The position numbers were made by a program, and so were the translations under genes. Positions 31,486-41,163 of a stretch of DNA of 64,000 nucleotides are shown one piece after another (the stretch's first letter is position 1; each line of letters starts with the position of its first letter). Under the pieces are notes generated by a model, which was given only the letters and a program-made list of their open reading frames with translations, searched no databases and was not told the origin of the DNA. Origin of the DNA: Pseudeuparius sepicola (taxonomy: Eukaryota > Arthropoda > Insecta > Coleoptera > Anthribidae); assembly GCA_963920635.1 (NCBI GenBank), contig OY987299.1:67438692-67502691 (forward strand), written 5' to 3'.

Positions 31486-32475
31486 TTACTTAACAAAATA
31501 TAGTGACGACTGGAAAGACTATCAGCCTAAGAGGAACAGAGTGACATCTCTAATGCGTAGTGAAAAAGTTAAATATTATAATCAAAGTATTGATAAGTGT
31601 AAATGTGATGGGAAGAAAATGTGGAGAACACTCAAAGATTTAGTAGGAAACAACAAACAGAATGCAGACTTTACACAAATTGATTTTGGCAAGTATGATG
31701 GGACTGTGCAGGACAATTTCAACGGCTTTTATGTGGATAGTAAAGAAGAAATCTCTGCGAGCATAGAAAGCGACCTTGGGTTTCGAATGTTCAAAAAGTG
31801 AAGACAACTAATTTGTTAAACTTTAAAACAGTTAACCTCTCCATGTTAAAAAAGTAGTTTGTGGTCTCAAGAATAAATGTACTGGCAATGATGCATTGAC
31901 TATTAAGTTAGTAAAGGATCTGTTCTGCATAATAGGCTACTATACACTCCTGTATATAGTTAATACATCCTTAACCACCGGGACGGTACCTGATGAGCTG
32001 TTGTTGTTCCTATACCTAAAGTGTCTAAACCAGGGTTTCCTGCTAATTTAGGCCGATAAATCTTCTCCCAGTTGTTGATAAGATTATTGAGACAATAGTT
32101 TGTGAGCAACTAAGACAGTATATTGAGTATTGAGGCTAATCAACTGCTCTATGCTGGACAGTCTGGTTGCAGAAGTAAACATTCCTGTGAATCAGCTCTA
32201 CAGTACATGTGTAACTTTTTTGAGGTTATCTTTTTGGTCTTCCAGGTCCATCATTTTAGTACATCTTTTCATTCTGCAACAAAGAGGTACTCTTGTTTCA
32301 TAACGATAAAATCAACTGTTTGCGTTTAAATTGGCTTAAAAACAACATCGCTTATGCCATAAGAAAACAATTTGTCAACAAGAATTTTACGGTCGATAGT
32401 TTCAAATGCACGCTGCAGGTCCACGAACACACTGAGCACCACTTTGCCTTCACTTATAAAGTTTCTCCGATATAG
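31485..32475. mobile_element. LINE fragment with internal inversion, inside the gypsy relic
   Basis: The plus-strand part (31490 to ~32230) encodes the pre-RT and finger region of a jockey/CR1-like ORF2 (YQPKRNRVTSLMRSEKVKYY, KKMWRTLKDL, and near 32150 AGQSGCRSKHSCESALQY). The very next part of the same protein, VVLSVFVDLQRAFETIDRK, is found on the minus strand at 32350-32470. The two pieces are consecutive in reverse transcriptases, so the 3' piece is inverted. Breakpoints are near 32250 and 32475. Several frameshifts are present. Confidence 0.7.
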
Positions 32476-32477
32476 AT

Positions 32478-33268
32478 ACTGCCTAACAATAATTGATCGC
32501 TTTTCAAGATGGCCTGAAGCAGTACCCATCAAAGATATTACTGCAGAAACAGTTGCCAACGCATTTTTCACACACTGGATAGCTCGGTTTGGTAGCCCCA
32601 AGACTCTCACGACAGACCAGGGATCCCAATTCGAGAGCGCCCTTTTCACAGCCCTTTCTCAACTGGTCGGTGGTAAGCGCATCCGTACAACCGCCTACCA
32701 CCCGCAGGCCAATGGATTACTCGAAAGATGGCACCGCACCTTAAAGGCCACTATAATGTGTCATCAAACCAACAAGTGGACCCAAGTTTTGCCTACAGTA
32801 TTACTGGGACTAAGGACCTGCTACAAAGAAGACCTTAAGGCCTCTCCAGCCGAATATCTCTTTGGAACAACCCTCAGGATACCTGGTGAATTTTTCACAC
32901 ATGAAGACCCACCTGAAGATCCTCACTTCTTCTTGAACCCCTTTCGCCAACATGTGCGAAGCATCAAGCCTGTTCCTGCATCACATCACTGCAAACAAAA
33001 GACGTTTTGCTATAAGGACTTATACACATGCACTCATGTTTTCGTAAGACAGGACGCTGTAAAACGACCGCTAGATCAACCATATTCTGGACCTCACGAG
33101 GTACTCGAAAGAATCAATGACCGAGTGTTTACCATTAAGATCGACGGCCGTGAAGTCAACGTGAGTATCGAACGACTCAAACCAGCCCATCTCGCTACTT
33201 CCGACGTTTTTGAGAACAATAATCAAGATTCCTCATCACCATGCACATCGAGGCCACCTCTAGCATGA
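32478..33268 (+). pseudogene. Gypsy integrase (truncated N-terminus)
   Basis: This 260-residue open segment is an rve-type integrase: CLTIIDRFSRWPEAVPI with the first catalytic Asp, LTTDQGSQFES with the second, and AYHPQANGLLERWHRTLK with the catalytic Glu. After the core there is a C-terminal DNA-binding part (PYSGPHEVLERIND, VNVSIERLKPAHL). The His2-Cys2 N-terminal domain is missing because the LINE junction falls just before the core. The ORF continues to 33268. The initiator Met upstream lies in LINE sequence and is not real. Confidence 0.88.
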
Positions 33269-33480
33269 TCGCAACAGGTTGAAACCTCGACAACACCTCA
33301 AGTTCCTGCAAATATCAAGACTTATCCTGGGAAGAAAGTCAGATTTGCCATGGTACCACTTCGTTTAGGGGGGATGATGTGGAGGTCGGATCTAGTCAGC
33401 ATGCTAAATAATTGTAAATTGTAGTCCAACAGGTCCTGCCATTGTTAATTATATAATTTGTCATATTAATAATTTGTCAA

Positions 33481-34384
33481 AAATAAAAATAAAACTTAAT
33501 ACTATTTTAAAGTGTTTAAGGGCCTAAATAACAGGCACAGAACTAATTTAATAATTTGTGGAAAGTCACAAAACCCACAAAAATAGTGCAAATGGCACCC
33601 TCTGTGAGATACGTAAAAATTGATGCCTTCAGCTTATTCTCAATCGCCTAAAACACAGCAGTGCCAAATTTCAGTTCAGCAGCTTGATGATTTTTGGAGA
33701 TATTGCCATAATTTAATTTCAAAAAAATAACTTCAACACCCTGTATCTCCGTAGGGGGGCCCTCTGGGAATTTTTTTTTATAGGAACTTGTCATGTTATT
33801 TTAACAGCCCCTGTATAAATCCGGGAGATTGCCCACATATTCTGGGACACCCTGTATAATATTTGCGGTTGGTCGCCAGAACTTGTCCGGACAGGAAAAA
33901 ATCAATAAGGTGAATAAACTTCGCCAGAACTTGTCCTCACCTTATTTTTACTACAAAGACCTGTCTATCATACAAAATTACCAATGTTTTCATCTGAAAA
34001 TGAGACTAAAGCTCCTGAGGCATAGGTGGTCGACATGCAGATTGATGTCCATAAAACTTTGTAATGAAAAACTATGAATAAAATCTGTTTTCGCAACTAG
34101 TAGCGATTTGTCTGTTCAACGCTACTACTAGCGACCCCTAGGAGTCAAATGTTCGCAAGAGTTTTAAGCTTGCTCGACACTACTACTAGCGACCCCTAGG
34201 AGTAAAATGCTCGCATCACCTGGCACGAGTTTTAAACCCTACCACTAGAGAGGTAGATTTTTATTGAAAGGTCAAGCATATTTTATGACCTGCCAACAGA
34301 GGGGTCTTCTGTCCCTTTTTTTTACCGCCATCATCTAGTTCAAATAAGATATATAAGCATCCCGAATAGGGTTTCAGGTAGGTA
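33481..34384. other. Repeat-rich spacer with two small repeat features
   Basis: 33585-33745 is a copy of the 17585-17735 repeat. A ~60-bp direct duplication (ctactactagcgacccctagg at ~34121 and ~34181) follows. The ORF at 33829-34077 has no recognisable domain. No gene supported. Confidence 0.5.
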
Positions 34385-35229
34385 CAGGGTGTCCCAGTTA
34401 ATGTGATAAACCCGATTTTCTCAGTAATTTTAAAGATAAATCGATGGTTCAAAAACCAAACTTGTGTAAAATTTTCCGAGGAATTCGAATGTGACGTCAG
34501 ACTTAATATACCGGGTGTTGTTAAAAAGCTATTTCAAAAAATACCGTTTTCCAAAAAATTGTGAAGTTGGATTTTAACACGAAATGTTAGTAATGAGTAT
34601 ACGGGGAGTAACTAAAAAGTGTCGGTTTTCATTTCTGACTTCCGGTTTTATTAGAAGTGAGCATCACTTTGTCAGATTTTTAAGACAACCTGTATATTTT
34701 GGGTTTTTTAAGTTCCTTTTGTTCTCCCAATTCCTACCATATATATTTTTATATAGTTATCTCTAAAAATAACCAAGCAGTACATTTTTATTTTTTGATA
34801 AATTTCGTCAAATATGATAAATTCACATCCTTGCATGGAATGCTAAAAATATATCGTTAGAGATAACTACATAAAAGTTGGAATTGGGAGAATAAAAATA
34901 ACCTAAAAAACAGAAAATATACAGGTTGTCTCAAAAATCTGACAAAGTGATGCTCACTTCTGGTAAAACCGGAAGTCAGAAATTAAAACCGAAACTTTTT
35001 CGTTACTCCCCGTATACTCATTACTAACATTTCGTGTTAAAATCCAACTTCACATTTTTTTGGAAAACGGTATTTTTTTAAATAACTTTTTAACAACACC
35101 CGGTATATTAAGTTTGACGTCATATTTGAATTCCTCGGCAAATTCTACACAAGCCTGGTTTATGAACCATTCATTTATCTTTAAAATTGCCGAGAAAACC
35201 GGGTTTATCACGTTAACTGGGACACCCTG
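34385..35229. mobile_element. TA-flanked fold-back element, 845 bp
   Basis: Termini are CAGGGTGTCCCAGTTAA at the left and the same on the minus strand at the right. TA dinucleotides flank both, and the palindrome extends a few bases into the flanks (gtaggta/tacctac). The arms run ~370-400 bp around a ~100-bp centre. No coding capacity. Confidence 0.85.
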
Positions 35230-35232
35230 TAC

Positions 35233-35384
35233 CTACAGTTTGTTCAGCGAATGTTCGGCCCTACGTCACAACTCCTGTCCTTGTCTTACTCATGAATATA
35301 CAATGGATATCGGTCGTATATTCATGAGTCAAACAAGGACGGAAGTTGTGTCGTAGGGCCGAACATTTGCTGAACAAACTGTAG
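35233..35384. mobile_element. Small palindromic MITE, 152 bp
   Basis: A near-perfect palindrome begins ctacagtttgttcagcg and ends cgctgaacaaactgtag apart from one base. A relative of 137 bp is at 58887-59023, sharing gttca(a/g)cgaatgttc and the ggacggnagttgtg core. Confidence 0.8.
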
Positions 35385-35558
35385 CTGTTTGCTTAGGTAC
35401 TAGGCCCCGGCAAACGATCCGCCCTGGCGAAGATCAAAAGTTCCCGAGAGGCTTCACTCTTAAGTATTACATATAGGTAGCAGACAACAAGAGTCTTTCT
35501 TGCAAGTTTACAGGAAAGGTTCAATATGAATATATTCAGTTTTCATATTTTTACGTTT

Positions 35559-35825
35559 CTATGAGTTAAATATTGTACGTACAAAACTACAATTATGGTG
35601 GTACAGAAAAGCTTTCGGTGAATTTGTATATTGTACGCAGAAAAGCAGTGAAATTTGTATTTCTATTCCGACAGCTGGGAATATACTTACTAGACTATTA
35701 GTGTAGAATGCTGTGTTTCCTCCATTTTCAGCACACATCTCAACTCTGTTCTTAAATTCTTCGTAACTATTTTGAATGGCTTGAAGGTCAATTGAATTTA
35801 TAGCATTATTTGTAATTTTAATGTT
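35559..35825 (-). other. Open frame with a splice-donor-like site, possible exon
   Basis: On the minus strand 88 codons are open with no ATG near the start. The first part (INSIDLQAIQNSYEEFKNR, then EMCAENGGNTAFYTNS) looks like ordinary helical protein and ends at a consensus GTAAGT at 35685-35690; the rest would then be intron. No convincing acceptor is visible. It may be an exon or a transposon remnant. The rest of 35385-36340 shows nothing else. Confidence 0.25.
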
Positions 35826-36362
35826 TTAAGAAGAGTATGCCATGGAAACAAAAATAAAAGTGATCCGCCTTTGTTTCAGAATAATTTATTGTTGTAGGAA
35901 CATGGGTAGAGTAAATAAATTTAAATAGAAAAAATAGTCCATCTTCTTACAGTGAAGTAATGTGATAAAAATTAATAAAGCCAACCTTACAGTCGAAAAT
36001 AAATTTAAATTATGATTACATTTATAATATTTTTAAAAAATTACAAATAAAAAATATTTAGTTCTGTAATTTGATACGTCATATATTTTAATTCTGAGCA
36101 AGTTTTTATAACAAAATTTTTCAATATTTCGCACAGAAAAGGCACTTTTCCTGATCCGATTTTTATTTTTAAGCTGCTACCAGCACCCTCTATAAATTTT
36201 TTAAAGTCCAAGACACTAAAAATAGTTTTTGGGTGAAGCAAGAGCAGAATAAAAATTTTGCTTGTAATGCAAAAAACATTGTCATATACACCTATAATAC
36301 CGCTTTGCCTTGGACACATTGAATAAAAGAATATTTATTGCAACATTTCAGTTATAATCAAG

Positions 36363-36776
36363 ATGTTGCTGAGATTGGGTCACATTATATTGTTCTCACT
36401 AATAAATAATGTGTTTTATATTTACAACCCTGAAGATGTTAAGCTAACTATTTGCGAATGGGATAAAAAATGTTTCCCATTCAAGACGGTAGTTGAAAAA
36501 ATTTCGGTAACAAGCCTACCTAAAAATGCTACTCAATTTGAACTTCGAGCAGTACAAAATCATACGATTGCTGAAAGTGTGTGGAGGGAGATCCCTTCCA
36601 CCACGCTGGCCACACCCAGAGAACTTAGTCAAGAACAACATATAAAAGACCTCGCATTCGTACCATTAATTTACTACATTACTATATGTTCTTCATTGCT
36701 AGTAGCAAAATTATTTATTGAAATAATAAGAATATTACTGAGTGAGCAATGGAGCATAATTACAAGAGTTTTATAA
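36363..36776 (+). CDS. Predicted type-I membrane protein, unidentified
   Basis: An uninterrupted 137-codon ORF with ATG. Residues 1-22 (LLRLGHIILFSLINNVFYIY) form a hydrophobic signal-peptide-like segment. The middle has two cysteines close together (CEWDKKCF), one N-glycosylation sequon (NAT) and another (NHT). Residues ~100-128 form a transmembrane helix (FVPLIYYITICSSLLVAKLF), followed by a short tail. It lies ~90 bp upstream of the Polinton polymerase remnant in the same direction and is intact while its neighbours are not. It may be a passenger of that element or an unrelated gene. No family recognised. Confidence 0.45.
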   Translation: MLLRLGHIILFSLINNVFYIYNPEDVKLTICEWDKKCFPFKTVVEKISVTSLPKNATQFELRAVQNHTIAESVWREIPSTTLATPRELSQEQHIKDLAFVPLIYYITICSSLLVAKLFIEIIRILLSEQWSIITRVL

Positions 36777-36862
36777 GAATGTTTGAAAACTGGTCAAGTC
36801 CCCTATCATCAGAAAAGCTTGCCCGAGCATAATTTTTTATACGAATTATGAAGATGTTGTCT

Positions 36863-37872
36863 GGTGTCCATTTTGTTAAAAAGCTCATGACCACTCTCTA
36901 TGATAAGAACAATTATGTGATTCATTATAGAGCGCTTAAGCAAGCTTTACAACATGGCTTAATTCTGAAAAAAATTCATAGTTTTGAAATTTAAGCAGTC
37001 TGCCTGGTTAGCTCCCTATATAACACTCAATACTCATTTAAGAACTGTGACAACATTAGATTTTGAAAAAGATATAATGAAACTAAGGAATAATGCAATC
37101 TACGGTAAAACAATGCAAAATGTTAGAAAGCATAGAATTGTAAAATTATTAGGGACGTGGGACGGTAGATACGGCGCCAACAATTTAATTACTAGCCCTC
37201 GTTTTAAACATAGGGTAATTTTTGATGAGAACTTAATAGGTGTTGAATAAGACAAATATTATGTTTGATAAACCTCTGTACGTTGGGATGTCTATTGTGG
37301 ACATATCAAAAACCTGAGTCTACGAATTCCATTATGATTTGGTGTTGAAAACATTTTCACCAACTAACTTCTTATTTTTATATTCTGATACTAATAGTCT
37401 AGTTTACGAAATCCGTTGTGATGATATGTTCGAGGATGTAATTAAGAATCACATTCATCGGTTGATACTAGTGACTATCCTGCAGATAATCAATATGGAA
37501 TTCCGCTTGTAAATAAGAAGGTGCCAGGACTGATGAAGGACGAGTTAAATTGCCGTATTTTAACACATTTTGTGGGACTTAGATCTAAAATGGATACTTA
37601 TAAGGTTCAAGGAAATAATTTGTGTTAAAAAATCCAAAGGTGTTAGAGGTAGTGTGGTAGCCAAGCAGATAACGTATCAAGATTATTTCGATTGTTTATT
37701 TAATAAGACAGAGAAAATTGTAAATCAACGTTCTATATGATCGTTTGCTCATAACGTCTTTAGCATAAGGCAAACTAAGATTGGTTTAAATCCATTTAAT
37801 AAGCGATATTTAGTAGATAGTGTTTCAACCGTTTCTTGGGGTCACAAAGATGTATGTGAAGTAGATGAATAA
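36863..37872 (+). pseudogene. Polinton protein-primed DNA polymerase B, C-terminal part (degenerate)
   Basis: Pieces in several frames match the Polinton family-B polymerase, which replicates the element with a protein primer. They include [16 protein letters not shown], then in an 88-codon frame LNTHLRTVTTLDFEKDIMKL and NNAIYGKTMQNVRKHR (palm motif B), then the palm C motif region reading YSDTNSLVYE near 37380-37405, and C-terminal pieces KVPGLMKDEL and LRSKMDTYKVQ. The second Asp of the DTD motif is Asn, and several stops and frameshifts are present, so it is dead. The N-terminal exonuclease half is absent. Confidence 0.85.
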
Positions 37873-37968
37873 AAAAATATATTTTGCAAATAGTGTTTCA
37901 TTCCATTGAAAATGTAGCCCCCCATCCTGACGTCTTAGTCCCACCGACTCCCTACCTCACCTAGTTTG

Positions 37969-37999
37969 TATATATAACTGAGAAATCAACCTCATTCTA
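37969..37999 (+). promoter_or_regulatory. TATA box and initiator before the CHHC-like ORF
   Basis: tatatataa (37969-37977) is followed at ~23-25 bp by an arthropod initiator (tcattc, 37992-37997). The ATG at 38035 is ~40 bp downstream. The same TATA-to-TCATTC arrangement occurs in both inverted repeats of the Polinton at 45-55 kb. Confidence 0.5.
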
Positions 38000-38034
38000 C
38001 AGTCTGAAAACTTGTAACGAGAGTTCGAAGCAAT

Positions 38035-38244
38035 ATGTACAACCAGACCATTCAGATAGAATCAGACATGGTGCCCTGCTCCTACATTGCCAGCCACATG
38101 GTACGGAGAAGTAGACTGCAGAATCATCTGAAGTGTCGTCGACAGTTGGGTCATGTGCCTGAAATCGATTGGGTTGAATATTACCGACATGTCCACAGTC
38201 AGCCGGTGATAATAATACGAAATTCCAGGATTAGTCCAGAATAA
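38035..38244 (+). CDS. Small ORF with CHHC zinc-finger-like motif
   Basis: 69 codons with ATG and a good upstream TATA/initiator. The segment VPCSYIASHMVRRSRLQNHL followed by KCRR fits the CHHC zinc-finger pattern (C-x5-H-x9-H-x2-C) of U11-48K and gametocyte-specific factor (GTSF1) proteins, which bind RNA. The last spacing is one residue shorter than usual. A second finger is not seen. It sits between Polinton polymerase and integrase remnants, so it is probably an element-borne gene, though a captured or degraded host copy is possible. Confidence 0.5.
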   Translation: MYNQTIQIESDMVPCSYIASHMVRRSRLQNHLKCRRQLGHVPEIDWVEYYRHVHSQPVIIIRNSRISPE

Positions 38245-38368
38245 AAAAAATTTGTGAAATAAAAGTCATATTTTTAATCATTGCTCTATTCCAACCTTCT
38301 TCTATACAAGTCTGCTAACAAAAATTGATTATAATAACAGTACAGTTCAAAAATGCAATGTTTCCATG

Positions 38369-38596
38369 CTACATACTGCCATTGCACATTAAAAATACAA
38401 TTTCCATTATATTTATGCCATAGTTACTACGTATTAACAATTCATTAGCCTTATCTAAAAAATTAAGGTAAAAATCATACAGTTTAAAATTAAGCAAATA
38501 GTTTACCATTAAGGTTATGTATGGCTCGATGTTTAATAGTTCGAAAACCTCTGCGATGGAAAACCATTGACAAACACAATTTTTTGCAAGCAACAC
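38369..38596 (-). CDS. Unidentified 75-codon ORF in the Polinton fragment
   Basis: A minus-strand ORF with ATG encodes a hydrophobic, Asn/Leu/Tyr-rich helical peptide. It has no domain I know. It is listed because it lies between two recognised Polinton genes and faces the same way as the integrase. Confidence 0.25.
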   Translation of the reverse strand: MLLAKNCVCQWFSIAEVFELLNIEPYITLMVNYLLNFKLYDFYLNFLDKANELLIRSNYGINIMEIVFLMCNGSM

Positions 38597-38638
38597 TAAT
38601 TATTTCCATTCTAAATAGTACAGCGAAATCACATTTCG

Positions 38639-38815
38639 TCACACAGTTGATCGGATATTAACGTGAGGTTTGAAATATCTCATAATGCTCAAACGATTAT
38701 TAATAATATATGTAGGTAATGTGAAGCATGATGATAAAATCAGAGAATCTTCGCTTACATTGTTTACTTCTTCATCATGATCGCTACCACTAGATTCATA
38801 GCCGCTATCAACCAT
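38639..38815 (-). CDS. Unidentified 58-codon acidic ORF overlapping the integrase end
   Basis: The minus-strand ATG at 38815 opens a frame beginning MVDSGYESSGSDHDEE, an acidic Ser-rich start. The frame lies just after the integrase chromodomain in a different phase. It may be the degraded C-terminal tail of the integrase after a frameshift or a separate small gene. Confidence 0.25.
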   Translation of the reverse strand: MVDSGYESSGSDHDEEVNNVSEDSLILSSCFTLPTYIINNRLSIMRYFKPHVNIRSTV

Positions 38816-38831
38816 GTTACCACTTCAAGCT

Positions 38832-39603
38832 CTACACGACGTTTGACTCGGAGATCCATGAATCATGGTCTTTATCAAAGCCCAACCATCGTACTAGCAC
38901 CTTCCCCCTCTTTCTACGAAGAACCTTTTCAACCAGGTAGACATCGGGATATACAGTTTTTTGCAATTCTTCGCGATAAAATCCACCTTTTAATGCTCGC
39001 CCGTTTAAATCCTCTAGCAAATATGTAGGCGGGTTGGTAATTTGCAACAATTCTGTACCTTTGGCAAATACATGTTTCTCTCTACTTATTCTCACAATAT
39101 CTCCAACCTTAAATTTACTACCTCTGAAAATCTTCACGTGACTATACACTTTTTTAAGCAGATATTGTTCATTGTTTTTATTAGCTTGGTTGGGCTTCAT
39201 TTGAATCACTCTATGTTTTCTGTTATTATACTCGGCAACTAGCGTAGGCAAATAATCATCCCATTGAAATTTACCATTTAGACTAAAGTACTTAAATAAT
39301 CGTTCTTTCAGAGTTCGTATTACTCTCAGACATGGCTGCTTTCGTGATACTAAAGGTGCTGTAATGATTAATTTCGAATTTTCACATCAAATTTTGAAAT
39401 CGTGAGTTATAAAACTCTTTGCCCTTGTCAGTTTGAAGGTTGCGAGGCTTTCGAGTTCCCGATAAGATATCAACGAAGGTGTTGGTAACATCTTCAGCAG
39501 ACTCGGACTTGAGCGGCCTGCACCAAACAAATTTAGAGAAGCAATCGATTACAACCAGTATGAATTTGAAGTCGTTATTGTAACTAGCATACTGATCTAA
39601 CGT
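38832..39603 (-). pseudogene. Polinton integrase with C-terminal chromodomain (partial)
   Basis: Minus strand: the first part has the rve core (FILVVIDCFSKFVW with the first Asp, LQTDKGKEFYN with the second), then stops. The second part (39251-38832, 139 codons open) has the linker (NRKHRVIQMKP), an SH3-like barrel (SKFKVGDIVRISREKHVFAKG), and a chromodomain ending WLGFDKDHDSWI. This architecture is specific to Maverick/Polinton integrases, which insert the linear element. The N-terminal zinc finger is lost where the 176-bp satellite begins at ~39605. A premature stop near 39375 and frameshifts disrupt the core. Confidence 0.88.
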
Positions 39604-39631
39604 GTACGTCGGCCGGACGACTTTATGTTCA

Positions 39632-40850
39632 ATTCGGCTCGCCGACGTAAGTTATATTTTTTTGCCAAAAACTGAACAAACGAAATTGAACACCACCCCG
39701 TATAATTATCCGAGGGATATATCTGCCTCAGCCCCAATTGAGATCAAAGCGTCACATCTTTTAGTTTCGGAATTACAGGATGATTCACTTCCGAATTTAG
39801 CATAAGGTCGGCCGGCCGACGTAAACGTTATATTTTTTTTGCCAAAAACTGAACGAACGGAATTGAACGCCACTCCGTATAATTATCCAATTGATTTATC
39901 TCCCTCAACCCCAATTGAGATCAAAGCGTCACATCTTTTAGTTTCGGAAATACAGGATGACTCACTTCCGAATTTAGCATAAAGTCGGCCGGCCAACGTA
40001 AACGATATTTTTGTTTGCCAAAAACTGGACGAACGAAATTGAACGCCACCCCGTATAATTATCCGATTGATTTATCTCCCTCAACCCCAATTGAGATCAA
40101 AGCGTCACATCTTTTAGTTTCGGAATTACAGGATGGTTCACTTCCGAATTTAGCATAAGGTCGGCCGGCCGACATAGACGTTATAATTTTTTGCCAAAAA
40201 CTGAATGAACGGAATTGAACGCCACCCCGTATAATTATCCGAGGGATATATCTCCCTCAATCCCAATTGAGATCAATGCGTCACATATTTTAGTTTCGGA
40301 ATTACAGGATGATCCACTTCCGAAATTAGCATAAAATCGGCTCGCCGACGTAAGTTATATTTTTTTGCCAAAAACTGAACGAACGAAATTGAACGCCACC
40401 CCGTATAATTATCCGAGGGATATATCTCCCTCAACCCCAATTGAGATCAAAGCGTCACATATTTTAGTTTCGGAATTACAGGATGATTCACGTCCGAATT
40501 TAGCATAAGGTCGGCCGGCCGACGTAAACGTTATATTTTTTTGCCAAAAATTGAACGAGCGGAATTGAACGCCACCCCGTATAATTATCCGATTGATTTA
40601 TTTACATCTCTTAGTTTCGGAATTAAAGGATGATTCACTTCCGAATTTAGCATAAAGTCGGCCGGCCGACGTGAATGTTATATATTTTTGCCAAATACTG
40701 AACGAACGGAATTGAACGCAATCCCGTATAATTACCCGAGGGATATATCTCCCTCAACCCCAATTGAGATCAAAGCGTCACATCTTTTAGTTTCGGATGA
40801 TTCCCTTCCGAAATTAGCATAAAGTCGGTTCGCCGTCGTAATAGTTATTA
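39632..40850. repeat. ~176-bp tandem satellite, about seven units
   Basis: Unit starts (tcggccggccgacgtaa or tcggctcgccgacgtaa) fall at ~39636, 39807, 39984, 40160, 40336, 40510, 40657 and 40824. Spacing is 174-177 bp except one unit missing ~30 bp and one slightly short. Each unit carries a ggccggcc palindrome, a gccaccccgtataatta block and a gatcaaagcgtcacat block. The short ORF at 39602-39805 is part of the array. The array directly abuts the broken integrase on its left. Confidence 0.92.
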
Positions 40851-41037
40851 TTATTTATGACTCTTCTTCGATGGGCAATTAGAGTTTCAACTTTTATAAA
40901 GAGGCTAAATTAGTTCCCAAGTGCCTAATATTTTTTTGCACAACGGACACCTGAATATCGTCCCACTCTATCATAAATCATAATTATCAAATCTGACATT
41001 AAAAAATAAACTAATTAATATTTAAATTATCAACAGG

Positions 41038-41143
41038 CTACGACCTGATATCGTCGTGGGCCTCCTGGATGTATTCTGCGCATGACGCTAAGAAGTTTCT
41101 ACAATCGGGCGTTTCCGGAAATTTGGCTGCTATCTTTAGCTGC
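41038..41143 (-). other. Short coding-like fragment, possible terminal exon
   Basis: Minus strand, 34 codons to a TAG at 41038-41040, preceded by a candidate acceptor (ggtgtgaaaacag). The peptide (KFPETPDCRNFLASCAEYIQ, then EAHDDI) looks like normal protein and has higher GC than its surroundings. No family assigned. The interval 40850-41037 shows nothing. Confidence 0.3.
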
Positions 41144-41163
41144 TGTTTTCACACCGGTAATTA

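Larger units (their letters stand above)
30000..33480 (+). mobile_element. Ty3/gypsy retrotransposon relic, interrupted by a LINE fragment
   Basis: The order is: LTR/leader remnant with TATA (atataaacccgggg, ~30037) and AATAAA (~30168), a possible primer-binding region after ~30231 (agtgtcagaagcggga), gag, protease, an inserted LINE fragment (31485-32475), integrase, a polypurine tract (taggggggat, ~33366-33375), and the start of a 3' LTR (tgatgtggaggtcgg). The reverse transcriptase and RNase H expected between protease and integrase are absent. The two LTR remnants are too short or diverged to align by eye. Confidence 0.75.

Noticed and set aside
32372..32470. ATG start of the gypsy integrase frame
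   Set aside because: Lies in inverted LINE sequence; the integrase homology starts only near 32480.
34261..35356. ORFs on both strands around 34.3-35.4 kb
   Set aside because: Their ends and sequence are those of the fold-back arms and palindromic MITE.
39602..39805. 67-codon ORF as a gene
   Set aside because: It is one unit of the 176-bp tandem satellite.
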